From: Phlebopus portentosus | Taxonomy: Eukaryota; Basidiomycota; Agaricomycetes; Boletales; Boletinellaceae | DNA: 64,000 nt | Direction: 5' to 3' | Assembly: GCA_037892935.1 (NCBI GenBank) | Contig: JAYXKI010000006.1 | Span: 372,001-436,000, forward strand | Part shown: positions 33,667-45,795 of the stretch, piece by piece | Numbering within the stretch: position 1 is the stretch's first letter | Layout: the number at the start of each line of letters is the position of its first letter | Position numbers and translations under genes: made by a program | The notes under the pieces: generated by a model | Database searches by the model: none | The model's input: the letters and a program-made list of their open reading frames with translations, nothing else | Told to the model about the DNA's origin: nothing

Positions 33667-34644
33667 ACATTATCTAAGTTGCTAAATTCATCTTTTCGAA
33701 AGGACTTTCATTAAGAAACAAAGATTGAGAGAATAGGTAAAAATGTGACCCAAAAATGGCGAGAATATCATTTTTTACCTCTTCCTTGCATGTGCATTTT
33801 TTTCTGTGCTCCATGCTGGTTCAGCACCTCCCCAAAGCTGTCCAGAATGATAATATAATTATAATATGAATTTACAGACTGAGTTTGAGTTGAATTGTGC
33901 ATCAGAATGTACTGCTTTGAGGCATGTCTGAATTACTCAAAACTTATCATTTACCTCTAGCCTCCCAAGCTCCAGGAAAAATTCTTACAGGCCAGATTGA
34001 TGCATAAAAATTCATTTTAGATATAATAGACTAGGTTTGTGTACTAGCTAGGGCCTCAGCATCCACTGGTGAGCTGGGAAGATACTATCTAGAATAGTGC
34101 ATACAACTAGAACCTTATGCTCAGCCCAGCTCACCAGTGGATGCTGAGGCCCTAGCTAGCACACAAACCTAGTCTATTATATCCAAAATAAATTTTTATG
34201 CATCAATCTGGCCTGTAAGAATTTTTCCTGGAGCTTAGGAGGCTAGGGGTAAATGATGAGTTTTGAGTAATTCAGACATGCCTCAAAGCAGTACATTCTG
34301 GTGCACAATTCAACTCAAACTCAGTCTGTAAATTTATATCATAATCATATTATCATTCTGGACAGCTTTGGGGAGGTGCTGAACCAGCATGGAGCACAGA
34401 AAAAAATGCATATGCAAGGAAGAGGCAAAAAATGATATTCTCGCCATTTTAGGGTCACATTTTTACCTATTCTCTCAATCTTTGTTTTTTAATGAAAGTC
34501 CTTTCGAAAAGATGAATTTAGCAACTTAGATAATGTGAAACCGTTGAGTTTTAGGTGAGATATGATTTTATTTGTGTTTTGAGACTTTTATGACATAAAA
34601 AGTGATGAAATCACATGATTGCCAACAATTTTGCAACTAGCTGT
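33667..34644. mobile_element. Foldback element FB-B, copy F1
   Basis: Long inverted repeat: the left arm (33667-34078) and right arm (34125-34644) are near-perfect reverse complements around a loop of about 46 bp. The innermost part pairs GGCCTCAGCATCCACTGGTG with its complement. The right terminus reads GCAACTAGCTGT, the family's end (ACAGCTAGTTGC inward). The left arm lacks the outer 110 bp. AT-rich, no protein frame. Confidence 0.85.
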
Positions 34645-35489
34645 GGGGACTGGCAATCCCTCAAGTCACGGCGTACCCTATTTTTTCTGTTGGAGCTTCA
34701 ATACTTACCAGTAACGGTAACTCGTGCCGATCACACTGTCTCACTTTTCATTTACCTCAATAAAGGATAGTAAACACAACTATGCATATAACATAGTTAC
34801 ATACACCTTTGAAAGAACCTATATTGTACATTTTTGACAAACTTTATTCTATTAGCTCTACCTGAAAAATATTATTGAGCATTTGGAGAGTTCGATGGCA
34901 TGTTGCTCCTCAGCATATGTGATTATGTGATAGCATATACTTGATCCAACCTCATGCATGAATGTTATATTCCTTATCAGCACAAACAAATGACTATATA
35001 AATGTTCATGAAGGTATTATGGAATGCACAGGTGTTCATTTGGTCAAGAAACAAATACAATTTGTGCCTGCTTGGGAGAGATATACCAAAGCATGTACAG
35101 TTATACTCATCACATTTCTGAGCTTCAGGCCTTCCACATTGACAATTTCTTCTGTTTAAATGCACAGAATGTACTTTTCCATGATTTTCTTCAATCTGAC
35201 TAAAAAAAATTTTAGTCGGTCATTGTTAGTTTTTAAAATATGCTAAAAACATTGCTATATCTTGCCCAATTTTTTATGGAACTTTTTTAAAAGCACATCT
35301 AAAGTTTCTCATAGTACAAAAGCATGTATTTCATATTTTACAGATGCAATCTATGTGCTGTGGATGACTCAATAGCCAGTCAAAGGCAAAACTGAAAAGT
35401 GAGACACAGAATTCTGTGATCGATGCCTTAGCACATCTCGGCAAGAGCTGTGGGAAGGTACGCATCTACCTTTGAGATTGCCAGTCCCC
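34645..35489. mobile_element. Foldback element FB-C between two FB-B copies
   Basis: 845 bp with inverted ends GGGGACTGGCAATCCCTCAAG and TTTGAGATTGCCAGTCCCC, and imperfect inverted similarity inward for about 110 bp (CGATCACACTGTCTCACTTTT against its complement near 35395-35425). It is flanked by ACTAGCTGT (34636-34644) and AGTAGCTGT (35490-35498), eight of nine bases equal, a likely 9-bp target duplication. That length fits a Mutator-like element. It has no transposase. Confidence 0.65.
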
Positions 35490-36567
35490 AGTAGCTGTAG
35501 CTGTATTGGCAATCATGTGATTTCACCGCTTTTTATGTCACAAGTGCCTCAAAACACAGATAAAATTATATCTCACCCAAAACTCAATGGTTTCACATTA
35601 TCTAAGTTTCTAAATTCATATTTTCAAAAGGGCTTTCATTTAGAAACAAATATTGAGAAAATAGAGCAAAAAATGACCCTGAAATAGCAAAAATATTGTT
35701 TTTTTCTCTTCTTTGTATGTGCATTTTTTTCTGTGCTTCCTGCTGGTCCAGCACCTCTCCAAAGCTGTCCAAAATGATAACATGATTATACTATGAATTT
35801 ACAGTCTGAATTTGAGTTGAATTGTATAGAATGTACAGCTTTGAGGCATGCCTAAATTACTCAAAACTTATCATTTTCTCCTAGCCTCCCAAGCACCAGA
35901 AAAAATTCTTACAGGTTAGATTCATACATGTAAATTCACCATAGATTAAATACATGAGCTTTGAGCACCACCTGTTGCTGTAGGATCCACTGGGGAGCTG
36001 TGCTGAACAAGTAGTTCTGGTTGTATGCACCATTCTAGACAGCATCTTCTCAGCTCACCAGTGCAAGCTGAGGCCCTAGATAATATATAAACCTAGTCTA
36101 TTACATCTGAAATAAATTTACATGCATGAATCTGACCTGTAAGAATTTTTTCTGGTGCTTGGGAGGCTAGGAGAAAATGGTAAGTTTTGAGTAATTCAGG
36201 CATGCCTCAAAGCTGTACATTCTAGTATACAATTCAACTCAAATTCAGACTGTAAATTCATAGTATAATCATGTTATCATTTTGGACAGCTTTGGGGAGG
36301 TGCTGGACCAGCAGGAAGCACAGAAAAAAATGCACATGCAAAGAAGAGGAAAAAACAATATTTTTGCTATTTCAGGGTCATTTTTTGCTCTATTTTCTCA
36401 ATCTTTGTTTCTAAACAAAAGCCCTTTTGAAAATATGAATTTAACAACTTAGATGATGTGAAACCATTGAGTTTTGGGTGAGATATGATTTTATCTGTGT
36501 TTTGAGGCACTTGTGACATGAAAAGTGGTGAAATCACATGATTGCCAACAATTTTGCAACTAGCTGT
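35490..36567. mobile_element. Foldback element FB-B, copy F2
   Basis: Second, diverged FB-B copy: left arm from about 35499, right arm ending CAACTAGCTGT at 36567. Its central part differs from F1 (TTCTAGACAGCATCTTCTCAG). The same variant reappears to the right of G2 at 49744, which matters for the origin of that junction. Confidence 0.8.
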
Positions 36568-36640
36568 AATCATAAAGAATTAGAAATATTTGAGATACAA
36601 AAATAGGATTCAGAAGATTATTTTCTAATTCCTATATTTT
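36568..36640. repeat. Outer end of a second FB-A copy
   Basis: 73 bp matching the outer right end of FB-A (reverse complement of about 19000-19069), stopped by an FB-B terminus at 36641. Its partner is at 50289-50484. Confidence 0.7.
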
Positions 36641-36794
36641 ACAGCTAGTTGCAAAATTGTTGGCAATCATGTGATTTCACCACTTTTCATGTCACAAGTG
36701 CCTCAAAACACAGATAAAATCATATCTCACCCAAAACTCAATGGTTTCACATCATCTAAGTTGTTAAATTCATATTTTCTAAAGGGCTTTTATT
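36641..36794. repeat. FB-B terminal fragment F3
   Basis: 154 bp beginning ACAGCTAGTTGCAAAATTG, the FB-B terminus, cut off where the next FB-B terminus starts at 36795, in the same orientation. Confidence 0.75.
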
Positions 36795-37357
36795 ACAGCT
36801 AGTTGCAAAATTGTTGGCAATCATGTGATTTTGTCACTTTTCATATCATAAGAGCCTCAAAACACAAATAAAATCATATCTCACCCAAAACTCAACGGTT
36901 TCACATCATCTAAGTTGCTAAATTCATCTTTTCGAAAGGGCTTTCATTAAGAAACAAATATTGAGAGAATAGGTAAAAATGTGACCCCAAAATGGCAAGA
37001 ATATCATTTTTTGCCTCTTCCTTGTATGTGCATTTTTTTCTGTGCTCCATGCTGGCCCAGCACCTCCCCAAAGCTGTCCAGAATGATAATATGTTTATGA
37101 TATGAATTTACAGACTGAGTTTGAGTTGAATTGTGCACCAGAATGTACTGCTTTGAGGCATGTCTGAATTACTCAAAACTCATCATTTATGCCTAGCCTC
37201 CCAAGCTCCAGGAAAAATTCTTACAGGCCAGATTGATGCATAAAAATTTATTTTAGATATAATAGACTAGGTTTGTGTGCTAGCTAGAGCCTCAGCATCC
37301 ACTGGTGAGCTGGGCTGAGCATAAGGTTCTAGTTGTATGCACTATTCTAGATAGTAT
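36795..37357. mobile_element. Left arm of FB-B copy F4, interrupted by G2
   Basis: Complete FB-B left arm from its terminus ACAGCTAG to the loop, where the LTR of G2 begins at 37358. It matches F1 closely. The arm to the right of G2 (49744-50288) belongs to the F2-like variant. Confidence 0.8.
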
Positions 37358-38937
37358 TGTTAGAGGTATAGGTCCAGGGTTATACCGGTTTTGATCCTTT
37401 TGCCTAAGCAGCGGTATATTGTGCAGAGGTGATCTATCTACCCACGTTTAGCTGTACTATACAGTCCCCTTACTATCCTTCCTAGTTGCAGTCCTAGTTA
37501 GGGATGCTTTCAGAGATAAGGTAGAGTAAGAGCAGATTGGGATTTCCAAGAGGCGTAGTAGTACAAAGCACTCAGTGAGTCATGTTAGGACACTATCACC
37601 ATTGTGTTAAGACACTGTCACTATGTGTTAAGAGGATCAAAAGATGGGAAAAAGAGGGCCTACTTCTAATGCTATTTATGCTTTCTAGATAATCTATTTT
37701 CTGTCCTATTTCTTACTCATCTCTCCACTTTACTCCACTTTGCTCCACCTTGCTCCACCACTACATCACTTCCTTTATCATTCTGCTCCACTGAGTGCCA
37801 CTTTGCTCCAATGTATCTCCACTATGATGGAATTCTGTGGGGTTGCTGACTGAGACAATAGAGGTGCTGCTCCAGTATGGAAAGCTCCACTATCAGTGCT
37901 CCACTATGACGTCAATTCCATCACCAGGTGGGATTGTAGCTCTTGGTGCAATGTAGGCAGCTCGATATGTGACTCTTTGCTGTTCGTTTTGTGGTCCGAA
38001 GGGTGTAAGCACAACTCACACATCGGTATTGAGATGTCGGGTTGGTGTAGAGTATGGTCTAATGCATACCATGAACTGTATGAGTTCTACTGGGGGATGT
38101 AGTTGTGTTCAAGTGACTATCCATGCTTTGCCTGGAAGTCGAATATTGCAAATGTATTGCTATATCCTTTGTTGGAGTACCAGTTGTAGTTGCTTAGTGT
38201 CCAGGTTTGTGTCCCTTGGTAAATAAAGGTTTACTTGTACTGTAGAGGCTGGACATAGATTGTGCAGCTCTGGCTTGTACCATCCTAGTATTCTCCAAGT
38301 TATTGGGTCTGCAGCTCAAGGGGTTTGAGTTGTAACAATGAGTTCCTCATGTCGCTTGGGTATTATAGGATTTGGTGGATTGGCATGTAATGCTTCTTGC
38401 GTGTGACATTGGACTTCAATTTAGCAGTTACGCATTTCACTTGTAGCATGACATACTGTGAAGTATATTTCAGAAAGGACCATGTACACTTGGGCACAAG
38501 TCTGATAGTGCTGGAATGCTAGTGATGTCTCCATTGGGCTCAGATTAGCCTTTAGACTTTAGTTGTTAGGCGTTAGGCTTTAGTAGTTGCATTCTAGACT
38601 TCTCGGGCTTCTAGTAGTTTGATCATTTCTTGACTTCTTTTAATCAGGTTGGATTGGGAGTTTGGTCGACAGTGTTAAGGTGACGGTTGGCAGTAATAAA
38701 TCGGTAGTGGTAATTACCGGTCGGCAGTGTTAAGTAGTCGGTGGGGTTACGTACTTGTGACGTGCTTCTTAGGCGCCCATATATTGCCGTTGATGCCCGT
38801 GACTGTTACTTTAGTCACGTGAATAGTAGTTTGGCTCCAGTGACTGCTAGACTGTTACTAGTCGTGTTTGGAATGCTGATCCTGTTGATCTGCCAATTGT
38901 GTCAATCTTGATGCGAGTTTTTGAGTGGATCCTTTCA
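37358..38937 (-). repeat. G2 3' LTR (1,580 bp)
   Basis: Begins TGTTAGAGG and ends CCTTTCA on the plus strand. It is the same length as the other LTR, with mostly transition differences. The purine tract adjoins its inner side at 38938. Confidence 0.9.
37893..38534 (-). pseudogene. U3-encoded frame in the G2 3' LTR
   Basis: Minus strand, ATG at 38532-38534 to TGA at 37893-37895, 213 codons, matching codon for codon the frame in the other LTR (48699-49340). Readable segments: HCQTCAQVYMV near the start, ITWRILGWYKPELHNLCPAS in the middle, and RVVLTPFGPQDEQRR near the end. Stops in this copy are TAA, TGA, and a TAG (38160-38162) where the other LTR has TGG. At 38169-38171 this copy has CAA where the other LTR has TGA, pointing to an ancestral CGA. 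In the element's mRNA this frame would be the last one, downstream of the purine tract. No family recognised. Confidence 0.55.
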
Positions 38938-38953
38938 CTATCCCCCTCCTAAG
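38938..38953 (-). promoter_or_regulatory. G2 polypurine tract
   Basis: AGGAGGGGGATAG on the minus strand directly precedes the 3' LTR start TGAAAGG. It sets the element's orientation. Confidence 0.75.
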
Positions 38954-39560
38954 ATGAACTTTTGGAGAAATATTCATCCTAATCCATGAGAAAGCTCGGA
39001 TAAAGGAGTTGCCTAGTGATAGTTGATGTTGCTATCAAACCATCATCATCACTGCCCAGTTATGTCCAAAGTCACTGCTGTCTGCGTTGTTTTCATCATC
39101 CTTGTCACAATTTTCAGTGTGAATCTTTGAATTTTAGATCGCAGGAGGTGTAATGAGGTGAGTTCTCTTGCCTCTGTTTGTAGATTGTAGTTGCTGATAG
39201 TCCCATAGGAGAACAATTATGAGATGCAATCAGTTCCTGATGAGAGGACTGCAGATATCCAGCAGTGCATTAACTGCATTTTCCCTGACCCTGATGCACC
39301 TTCCAATTCAGCCGAAGCTGTCGATAAAGCAGGTATTTCGGTGCAGGAAAGTCATGAGAAGGGTGTTTGGGAAGTCATCAATTTTTGAAGGGTGGTGGGA
39401 AGGGATATGAATGTGAAATGTGAAATATGCATCATGTAAAAGATTATGACGCAATTGAAAGTGATAAGAAAGAAAAAGTCATAAAGTCGTTACTGAATGA
39501 GTTTTTTATGTCGCTTTGGAAGTGACTTGCCTGGTGTATTGACTGGGCAATGGGTGATAT

Positions 39561-39929
39561 TTAACCAACCCAGTACACAGCAATAGGTTCACCTACAGTT
39601 CGCCCACCTCCAAAGGGGTTTTTCAAAAAGTAAAATAGAGTTGGAGTGCCTTTTGGCTCCCCTTCCTCTGCATAGAAGATAAGAAAAGGGGTGCATAATG
39701 TGCCATGTATCACTGGCATGCACAAGAAGTGCAACAGTTGATAGTTGGTTAAACCAAGTAGGCTTAAACCACCTGTCAACTTATTCACAACTTGGCATTT
39801 CAGTGAATATGGTGAATAAATACCATAGCGAGTTGGGAATGATAGTTGCATAAAGGCATAATTTGGTCGGATGTGACTATAAATACCATAGAAAGAATAG
39901 AATGCATAATTGACCATGTCAGGTCGCAA
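39561..39929 (-). other. Open frame in the 3' region of G2, unrecognised
   Basis: 122 codons without a stop, ending with GEPIAVYWVG. It is Tyr/Phe-rich with no known motif and lies between the end of the post-pol frame and the purine tract. It may be chance or a third small frame. Confidence 0.25.
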
Positions 39930-39974
39930 TATGGGAAAGGGGTTGCATAAAAGGATAATGAAAAGCTTGCATAA

Positions 39975-40979
39975 TCATAGTTCTTCGCTCTCAGGTACCA
40001 TTTCCTGTGAGTTCATCGGTGTAGGCGGTGGTTCGCTAACCTCGTCTGAATTGTCTGAATTGGTTTCATCTGATGAACCAAATTCCTCATCCTGCTCCAT
40101 GATAGTGAGCATGTTGTCTGGCTGGTAGATCTTGCTTGGATACTGATAGATTGTGATCATCATATCCTCCATCATCAGATGTCTCGTTGCCTGTAGTCTT
40201 TTCCTTGCTTCCTCTTCTTGCTTGTTGAGTTTCATAAGGTATTGTGGATTGTAGTTGACTATCCTTCCTTCGACTAAGTGGTGTGTGATGTCATCAATTG
40301 ACAGACCATTTGCTTGGCCTGTAGATTGTCTGGCTCAAATGAGCTCCTAGTATCTAGTACCTTCATAGTACTTTGTCATGTTGAGTACCACCATGAACTG
40401 CATGGCATGGGAAGCGTAAAAGGCTGTCTGATCAGCTAGGTAGTTCATGTACTTTATCATATCCACACTGATAGGATAGTAGTGACTCCATTGCATTATT
40501 TGGTTAAGAGTTGTGATTGTCAAGCCTCGTCTGTAGGCACAAATTTGAATTGCTGAATGGTAGATACCTATGACATTCTTGTATGTCAGCTCATGGCTGA
40601 AGTCAATTTGTCCTCGATGTAGGGCTTGTGTTTCGAGTTCAACTGCATAAGTAAGAAATGCATCGTCATTGAGTCATTGGACTGCTGTGTCTTAAGGGTT
40701 ACTGAGTTTAAGCAGTTGTCCTTCTGGTTGCTTCAGTATCATAAGATCGGGTTATTCTTTGGCTGGCTGATGGACTGCATTCCATTTGTCAAATAGGTCA
40801 TCGAAGTATTTCCCTGGGCATGAGCGTATGATTTCTTCTTCGTAGTTCTCTTGGTTGAAGCGGTTGCATAGCTGTGGCCATTGATAATATTTGGTAGGTG
40901 GCTTTAGTGTAAATGTCCAATCAGGTGCATCTTCAGGTGTACTGAATGCTTGGAGTTCATCAAAGACTGGCATGTCTGA
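39975..40979 (-). pseudogene. Post-pol frame of G2, function unknown
   Basis: One frame of about 333 codons from ATG at 40973 to a stop at 39975, with five or so internal stops clustered at 40330-40760. It starts MPVFDELQAF, has an aromatic/acidic N-terminal part (APDWTFTLKPPTKYYQW, CPGKYFDDLFDKW), a middle part with many Tyr and Met residues (QWSHYYPISVDMIKYMNYL), and an acidic Ser/Pro/Glu tail (SSDETNSDNSDEVSEP). No membrane segment or signal peptide stands out, so an envelope protein is unlikely. It is placed where retroviral accessory genes would be, after pol and before the purine tract. I do not recognise it. Confidence 0.5.
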
Positions 40980-43900
40980 GTAGTAGTTGTCTTTGAGAGA
41001 TAACTAGCTGTTAGAATTCGAGTTAATGATCCTTAAGCTTGAGTTTCTTCGTCTTTTATACCATCTTATTGGTATGTTGCCTCTCTCTTGCCTAATCTGT
41101 CATCTTCTGCTATCGCTTTGAGGTGCCATTGTAATGTCATTGCTTGGTAAGGTCATTGGATACCTTACTTATCGTCTCTATTGTGGCTCCATATGCAGCT
41201 CTATCGGGTGGAGTGCATGTAATGCAATCATCTCCTAATTTGTCTTTGTTCAGCGATCCATTGATTAAGGTTTGGTGGCCTCATTGCCTGAGGGTACCTC
41301 TTGTGGAACTTTTCTATCATTTGATAGGAGTTCTTGAGGTTATCGAGTAGCTCCCATGTTCACTCTTGGTATCCTTTTCATTGAATAAGATACTGTATCT
41401 TGTTTCAATGATGTCATGTATCATGAATTGTCTCCACTTCGTATTCCGCTTGGCCCTCCACTTCAATAGGTGGTGGCTCATCTAGAGTGGGTCTTCCAGG
41501 GTAGTCTTTTCGCTTGTAAGGCCTGAGAAGACTTGCATGAAACACTGGGTGGATCGGAAGGGTTTTGAGTAAGCATAATCTGAATGACACTTGTCTGACT
41601 GCCTTCTCGACTTTATAAGGGCCTGCTCATTTCATTGCAAGTTTCTTTGTCAGTTCCAGTCAACTGAGATTCCTCATGTCTAGTAACACTTCATCTCCTA
41701 GCTTGTACTCTGGCAGTTTGCCTCGATGCAGGTCTGCATAAAGCTTCATTGCCTCGTTTGCTTACCTAATCAAATTATAGGCTTTTTGCTGTACTTGTCG
41801 AAGCTTCTCTAGGTGATTTATTGCTTCTGGCACATTTGAATCACCAGTCTCCGCAACATTCAGATGAGGGTGCTATCTATACAGTATATAGAATGGTGAC
41901 TGATGAGTGGTACTGTGTTTTCGATTGTTGTAGGTGAATTCTGCCATATCGATGTACTCTGCCCAATCTGTTTGGTGGTAGGACACATAGCAGCGTAAGT
42001 ACTGTTCAAGTTCTTGATTGAGTTGCTCGGTTTGACCATCAGTTTGTGGGTGATATGCTGTACTAGTTTTCCAATTGACATCAATGAGTCTGCAGAACTC
42101 CTTGAGGAATTGTGCAGTGAAGTTGCTACCTCAGTTGGAGATTACTTGTTTAGGGGCCCCATAGTATTTGAAGATGTGTTGGCAAAACAAGCATGTCAAC
42201 TGCTTAGCATTGGGTATCCCCTGGCAAGAAATGAACTTCCCCATTTTAGTGAGCTTGTCCACTATAACAAGTATTGAACTGTAGCCTTCATTGCTGACTG
42301 GTAAATTGGTAATCAGGTCACAGGTTATGGTTTTCCATAGTTGATGTGGTGCCATCAATGGTTGGAGCAGTGGATTTCAAAATTGTCGAATCAGTTTTGC
42401 ACGTTGACATATATCACAGGATGAGATATATTCTCAGATCATCTCTTTCATCTTCGGCCAATAGTATGATCGCTTTACAAGCTCTATGGTCTTTTCTGCT
42501 CCTGGGTGGCCTGCGAGCTTGTGGTCATGGCACCTTTGGATTAGCAATGCTTTTAGGTTGGCGGATGGCGGGACATATAATGCATTGGTTACGTAGTGCA
42601 AGCCATTCCTGTAACTGTAGCCGTTGCTCTTCTTGATCACCAATATTTCCTTCTTAGCCTCCTCGGTGTTGTAGTATCTCTTGATTGTTCGAATAATCGG
42701 ATCAGAGATGGTGACCATTTCTGTTTCTAGCCTGTATAGACCATTGATCTCGGTTCATCGTAATGTCTGCTGCTTGATCATATCGGGTGGTAACAAGGTA
42801 ACACCTAAGTTATCCTTGTCCTCTGGCATATAATTGGCTCATCCTGATAGTGCATCTACCTGATTCTTCTTGCCTGGCCAATGGAGAATCTTGAAGTTAT
42901 ATTGTGATAACTCTAGTGCCCATCTCGCTTGACGTCTCATTAAGTTCTATGCTGTCATGAAGTATTGGAGGTTTGCATGATCACTTCAGATGGTTATTGG
43001 TTCTTTTGTTCCTTCCAATAAGTGTCTCTAGTGTCCGAGTGCTTCCATGATTGCTAGCATCTCTTTGTCATGCGTTGGATAATTTTGTTGAGCACTTGAT
43101 AGTGTTTTCAACATGAAACCTAAAGGTCTCAGTTCTCCTTGGTCATCTTCTTGTTGTAAGACTGCACCAATTGCTACATCGGATGTATCAGTTTCCAATG
43201 TATATGGTTTGTCTGGCTTTGGCATTGCCAATGCCACTTCAGTTTCAAATGCCTGCTTGATACTTTCAAAAGCTTTGTCTTGCGCTTCTGTCCAAATGAA
43301 CTTGTGATCCTTCTTGATAAGTTTGCTAATAGGTGTGTATAAATTAGCATAGTTCCTGATGAATCTTCAGTAGAAGTTGCAAAAGCCTTAGAACTTTCAG
43401 ATCTGTCATTTCGTCTTTGGTATTGGCCATTCTTGTATTGCCTTGAGTTTGTAAGGATCCATTTGGATGCCTTTTGTTCCTACTACAAATCCCAAATAGT
43501 CGAGTTGGGTTTAGAGGAAATGACATTTCTCGATTTTGAGATAGATGTCAAGTTCTTGACATTTCTGTAGAATTGCCCTGAGGAGTGTCCAATGCTCCTT
43601 TTCAGTTTGCACTTAGCCAATGAGGTCATCTAGGTAGTTTAGTGCCTCTTCTGTTCTGAGCCAATATTTGAAGTTGTCATTCATGAATCGTTGGAATACT
43701 GCAGGTGAGTTCTTCATTCCAAACATCATGACCTTCAGCTTGTAGACTGCATTGCCAACTCAGAATGCTGCCTTCCATTCATCTCCTTCTCGAATTCTCA
43801 GGTTGTTATATCCTGATCACATGTTGAGGGTAAAGAAGAATTTTCCTTTCTCTAGTTTCTCTGGTAGAATGCTCATAATCGGTATTAGGTATGGATCTGA

Positions 43901-45583
43901 TACTGTTGCTTCATTGATGTCTCGATAATCGGTTACTGCTCGTGCTCCTCCATCTTTCTTTTCAAAAAAGAAGACTGGTGCTGCTACTGGACATAGTTCA
44001 TGTAGGTGAACCTTCTCGATCCATCCTTTGTCCAATAATTCCTGGACATAGGTGTTGAGTGCTGCCTGCTCTTCTCATGTGAGCTTGATAATAGGCCTTG
44101 GTTTTGGTAATGGTACTCCTTCCTTGAGGTTTATCGCCATATCCCATTTTGTATGCTTGGGTAACCTCCTTGATCTGTCTGGATCAAATATGTCTGCATA
44201 GTCTGCAATTTGCTTTGGTAGGAGTTTTCGCCAATCTCATTTCTCTGTGCTGAGTAATCCTTCTGCAGCTGCCTTCTGCTGCAAATACTGCTGTGATACT
44301 GAACTCGCTTTGTTCAGTGGTTGTGAGACTTGGTTCCTTGGTGACCAATTTCATTTAAGGTCTAGCTCTAGCTTTTCAGCGAGCTCTTCCTTTCTGGTGA
44401 GGGTAATTGGTTGATTGGTCATTCTGAGCCTTTCAATGTCTAGTGGCTCTATGTCATGCATAGGAGTGTCTTCTGTTGTCTCCTGTTTGTCTTGCATATT
44501 GATATTGCTGTTCTCATCTACCCATCTTGTACGCTTCAGTGTGGGAGTTGCTTCTCTGAGTGGTATTGGTCGTGGTGTCCAATTTTGTTTCATTCCTGCT
44601 ATTCATTTGTCATAATATTGTTCCTCTAGTGGATGTGTACTAGTTGTCATCCCAGGGCTTTCCTTTGGTACTGGTTGGATTTCTGTGCCATCTGGTTTCT
44701 TCTGTACCAGTGGTAGTGGTCACCTTCTTTGTAGTGGCTGTTTCTTCTATTGCTTAGGAGAGTCATTTATTTCCTCCTGTTCATCTCAGCTATGCTTGCC
44801 TGTTACTTTAGTAACTTCACTTTCAGATGTCTGGTACAATTGCCATGCTGGGATTGTCCTTCTTGGTATGTGCCTTGTTCATTGTTGCACTGTAATCATT
44901 CCTTCTGATGATTGCCTCGATGTAGAGTCTGGTATATTTTCCATGCTCGGACTCTTTGCTTCGTCTGCCTTCTTTAGCTGTTCTGGTTTTAGTGTTGCTG
45001 GTCTACTTTCCAGTTTCGCTTGCAGCTTTGTCTCTTGAGGGTTTTCATTGTTACTTTCCCTCCATGGTGCGAATAGTATTCCTGGTGCTCCAGAGTGTCA
45101 ATAGTTGTCTCTGTTCTGAGCTTGTTGCTTCATGTTATGCCTAGGTTTTGTCTTGTCGGCTTTGTCTTTCCTTTGCTGCTTTCACTTACGCTTTCTGCAC
45201 TTTCGCTTCTTGATAGCTCATATGATGTTGAGCTCAAATGGTATTGCATTACCATTCTGATTCCATATTTGATTCTTCTAATCAATTTCTGGATTGACTT
45301 TGGCCAAATAGTCAATGCCTAGGATCACTTGATCCTGTCCTGTAGTTGCTACTGCCAGCGTTTGTAGCTGCAGCTTAGGTCCATCAAAGATTAATGAGTA
45401 GACCTCGTGTGTGATTGCTCCTTCTTGGTTAGGGCTTCCATCGGCATTATTCAGGGGTCGAGGGTGATCAAGCCTCTTTTTGAATAGGTTATGGTGTTGT
45501 ACCAAGTTGGGGTGAATTGTACTACATGTTGCTCCGGAATTGATTAACGCTTGGACTGCTAGGGTCTTTGTTCCAACCTTCAC
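40980..45583 (-). pseudogene. G2 Pol: protease, RT, RNase H, integrase, chromodomain
   Basis: A single frame carries the domains in chromovirus order. Protease reads LINSGATCSTI near 45545, with the catalytic Asp changed to Asn. RT starts at PVAAPVFFFEKKDGG near 43985 and has ALNYLDDLIG at 43625-43645. RNase H has YTLETDTSDVAIGAVL near 43200. Integrase has HKLAGHPGAEKT in the HHCC domain near 42520, TCDLITNLP near 42320, then VISN*GSNF where VISDRG is expected, and HPQTDGQTEQLNQE. The chromodomain near 41450-41330 reads YEVETIHDT, KIQYLIQ, KGY and TWE with TGA at the positions of Arg and of the Trp before KGY. Most stops are TGA at Arg positions. The element cannot be autonomous. Confidence 0.88.
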
Positions 45584-45795
45584 TCGAATGGGTAATCAAG
45601 GATGCAATGCATGTATTGGCAATCACTTATTATACATCGCTTCACTGGGGTTGAACCCAGGAGGTATGAAACTCTGGTTGTTGAAACCATTCTTGCTACC
45701 CTTTGTACTCTCGCATCGCGCAGTCTCATTTGATAGAGGTTCTAGTCTTTTCTCTGTTGCTCTTTACTTGCTAGAGATTTCCGGAAGTTGTTTTG

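Noticed and set aside
37896..38226. Plus-strand Cys-rich frame in the G2 LTR
   Set aside because: It is the complement of the minus-strand U3 frame, which has better protein character and lies in the element's sense.
39975..40979. G2 post-pol frame as a retroviral env gene
   Set aside because: No signal peptide, transmembrane segment or fusion peptide-like stretch; acidic soluble composition instead.
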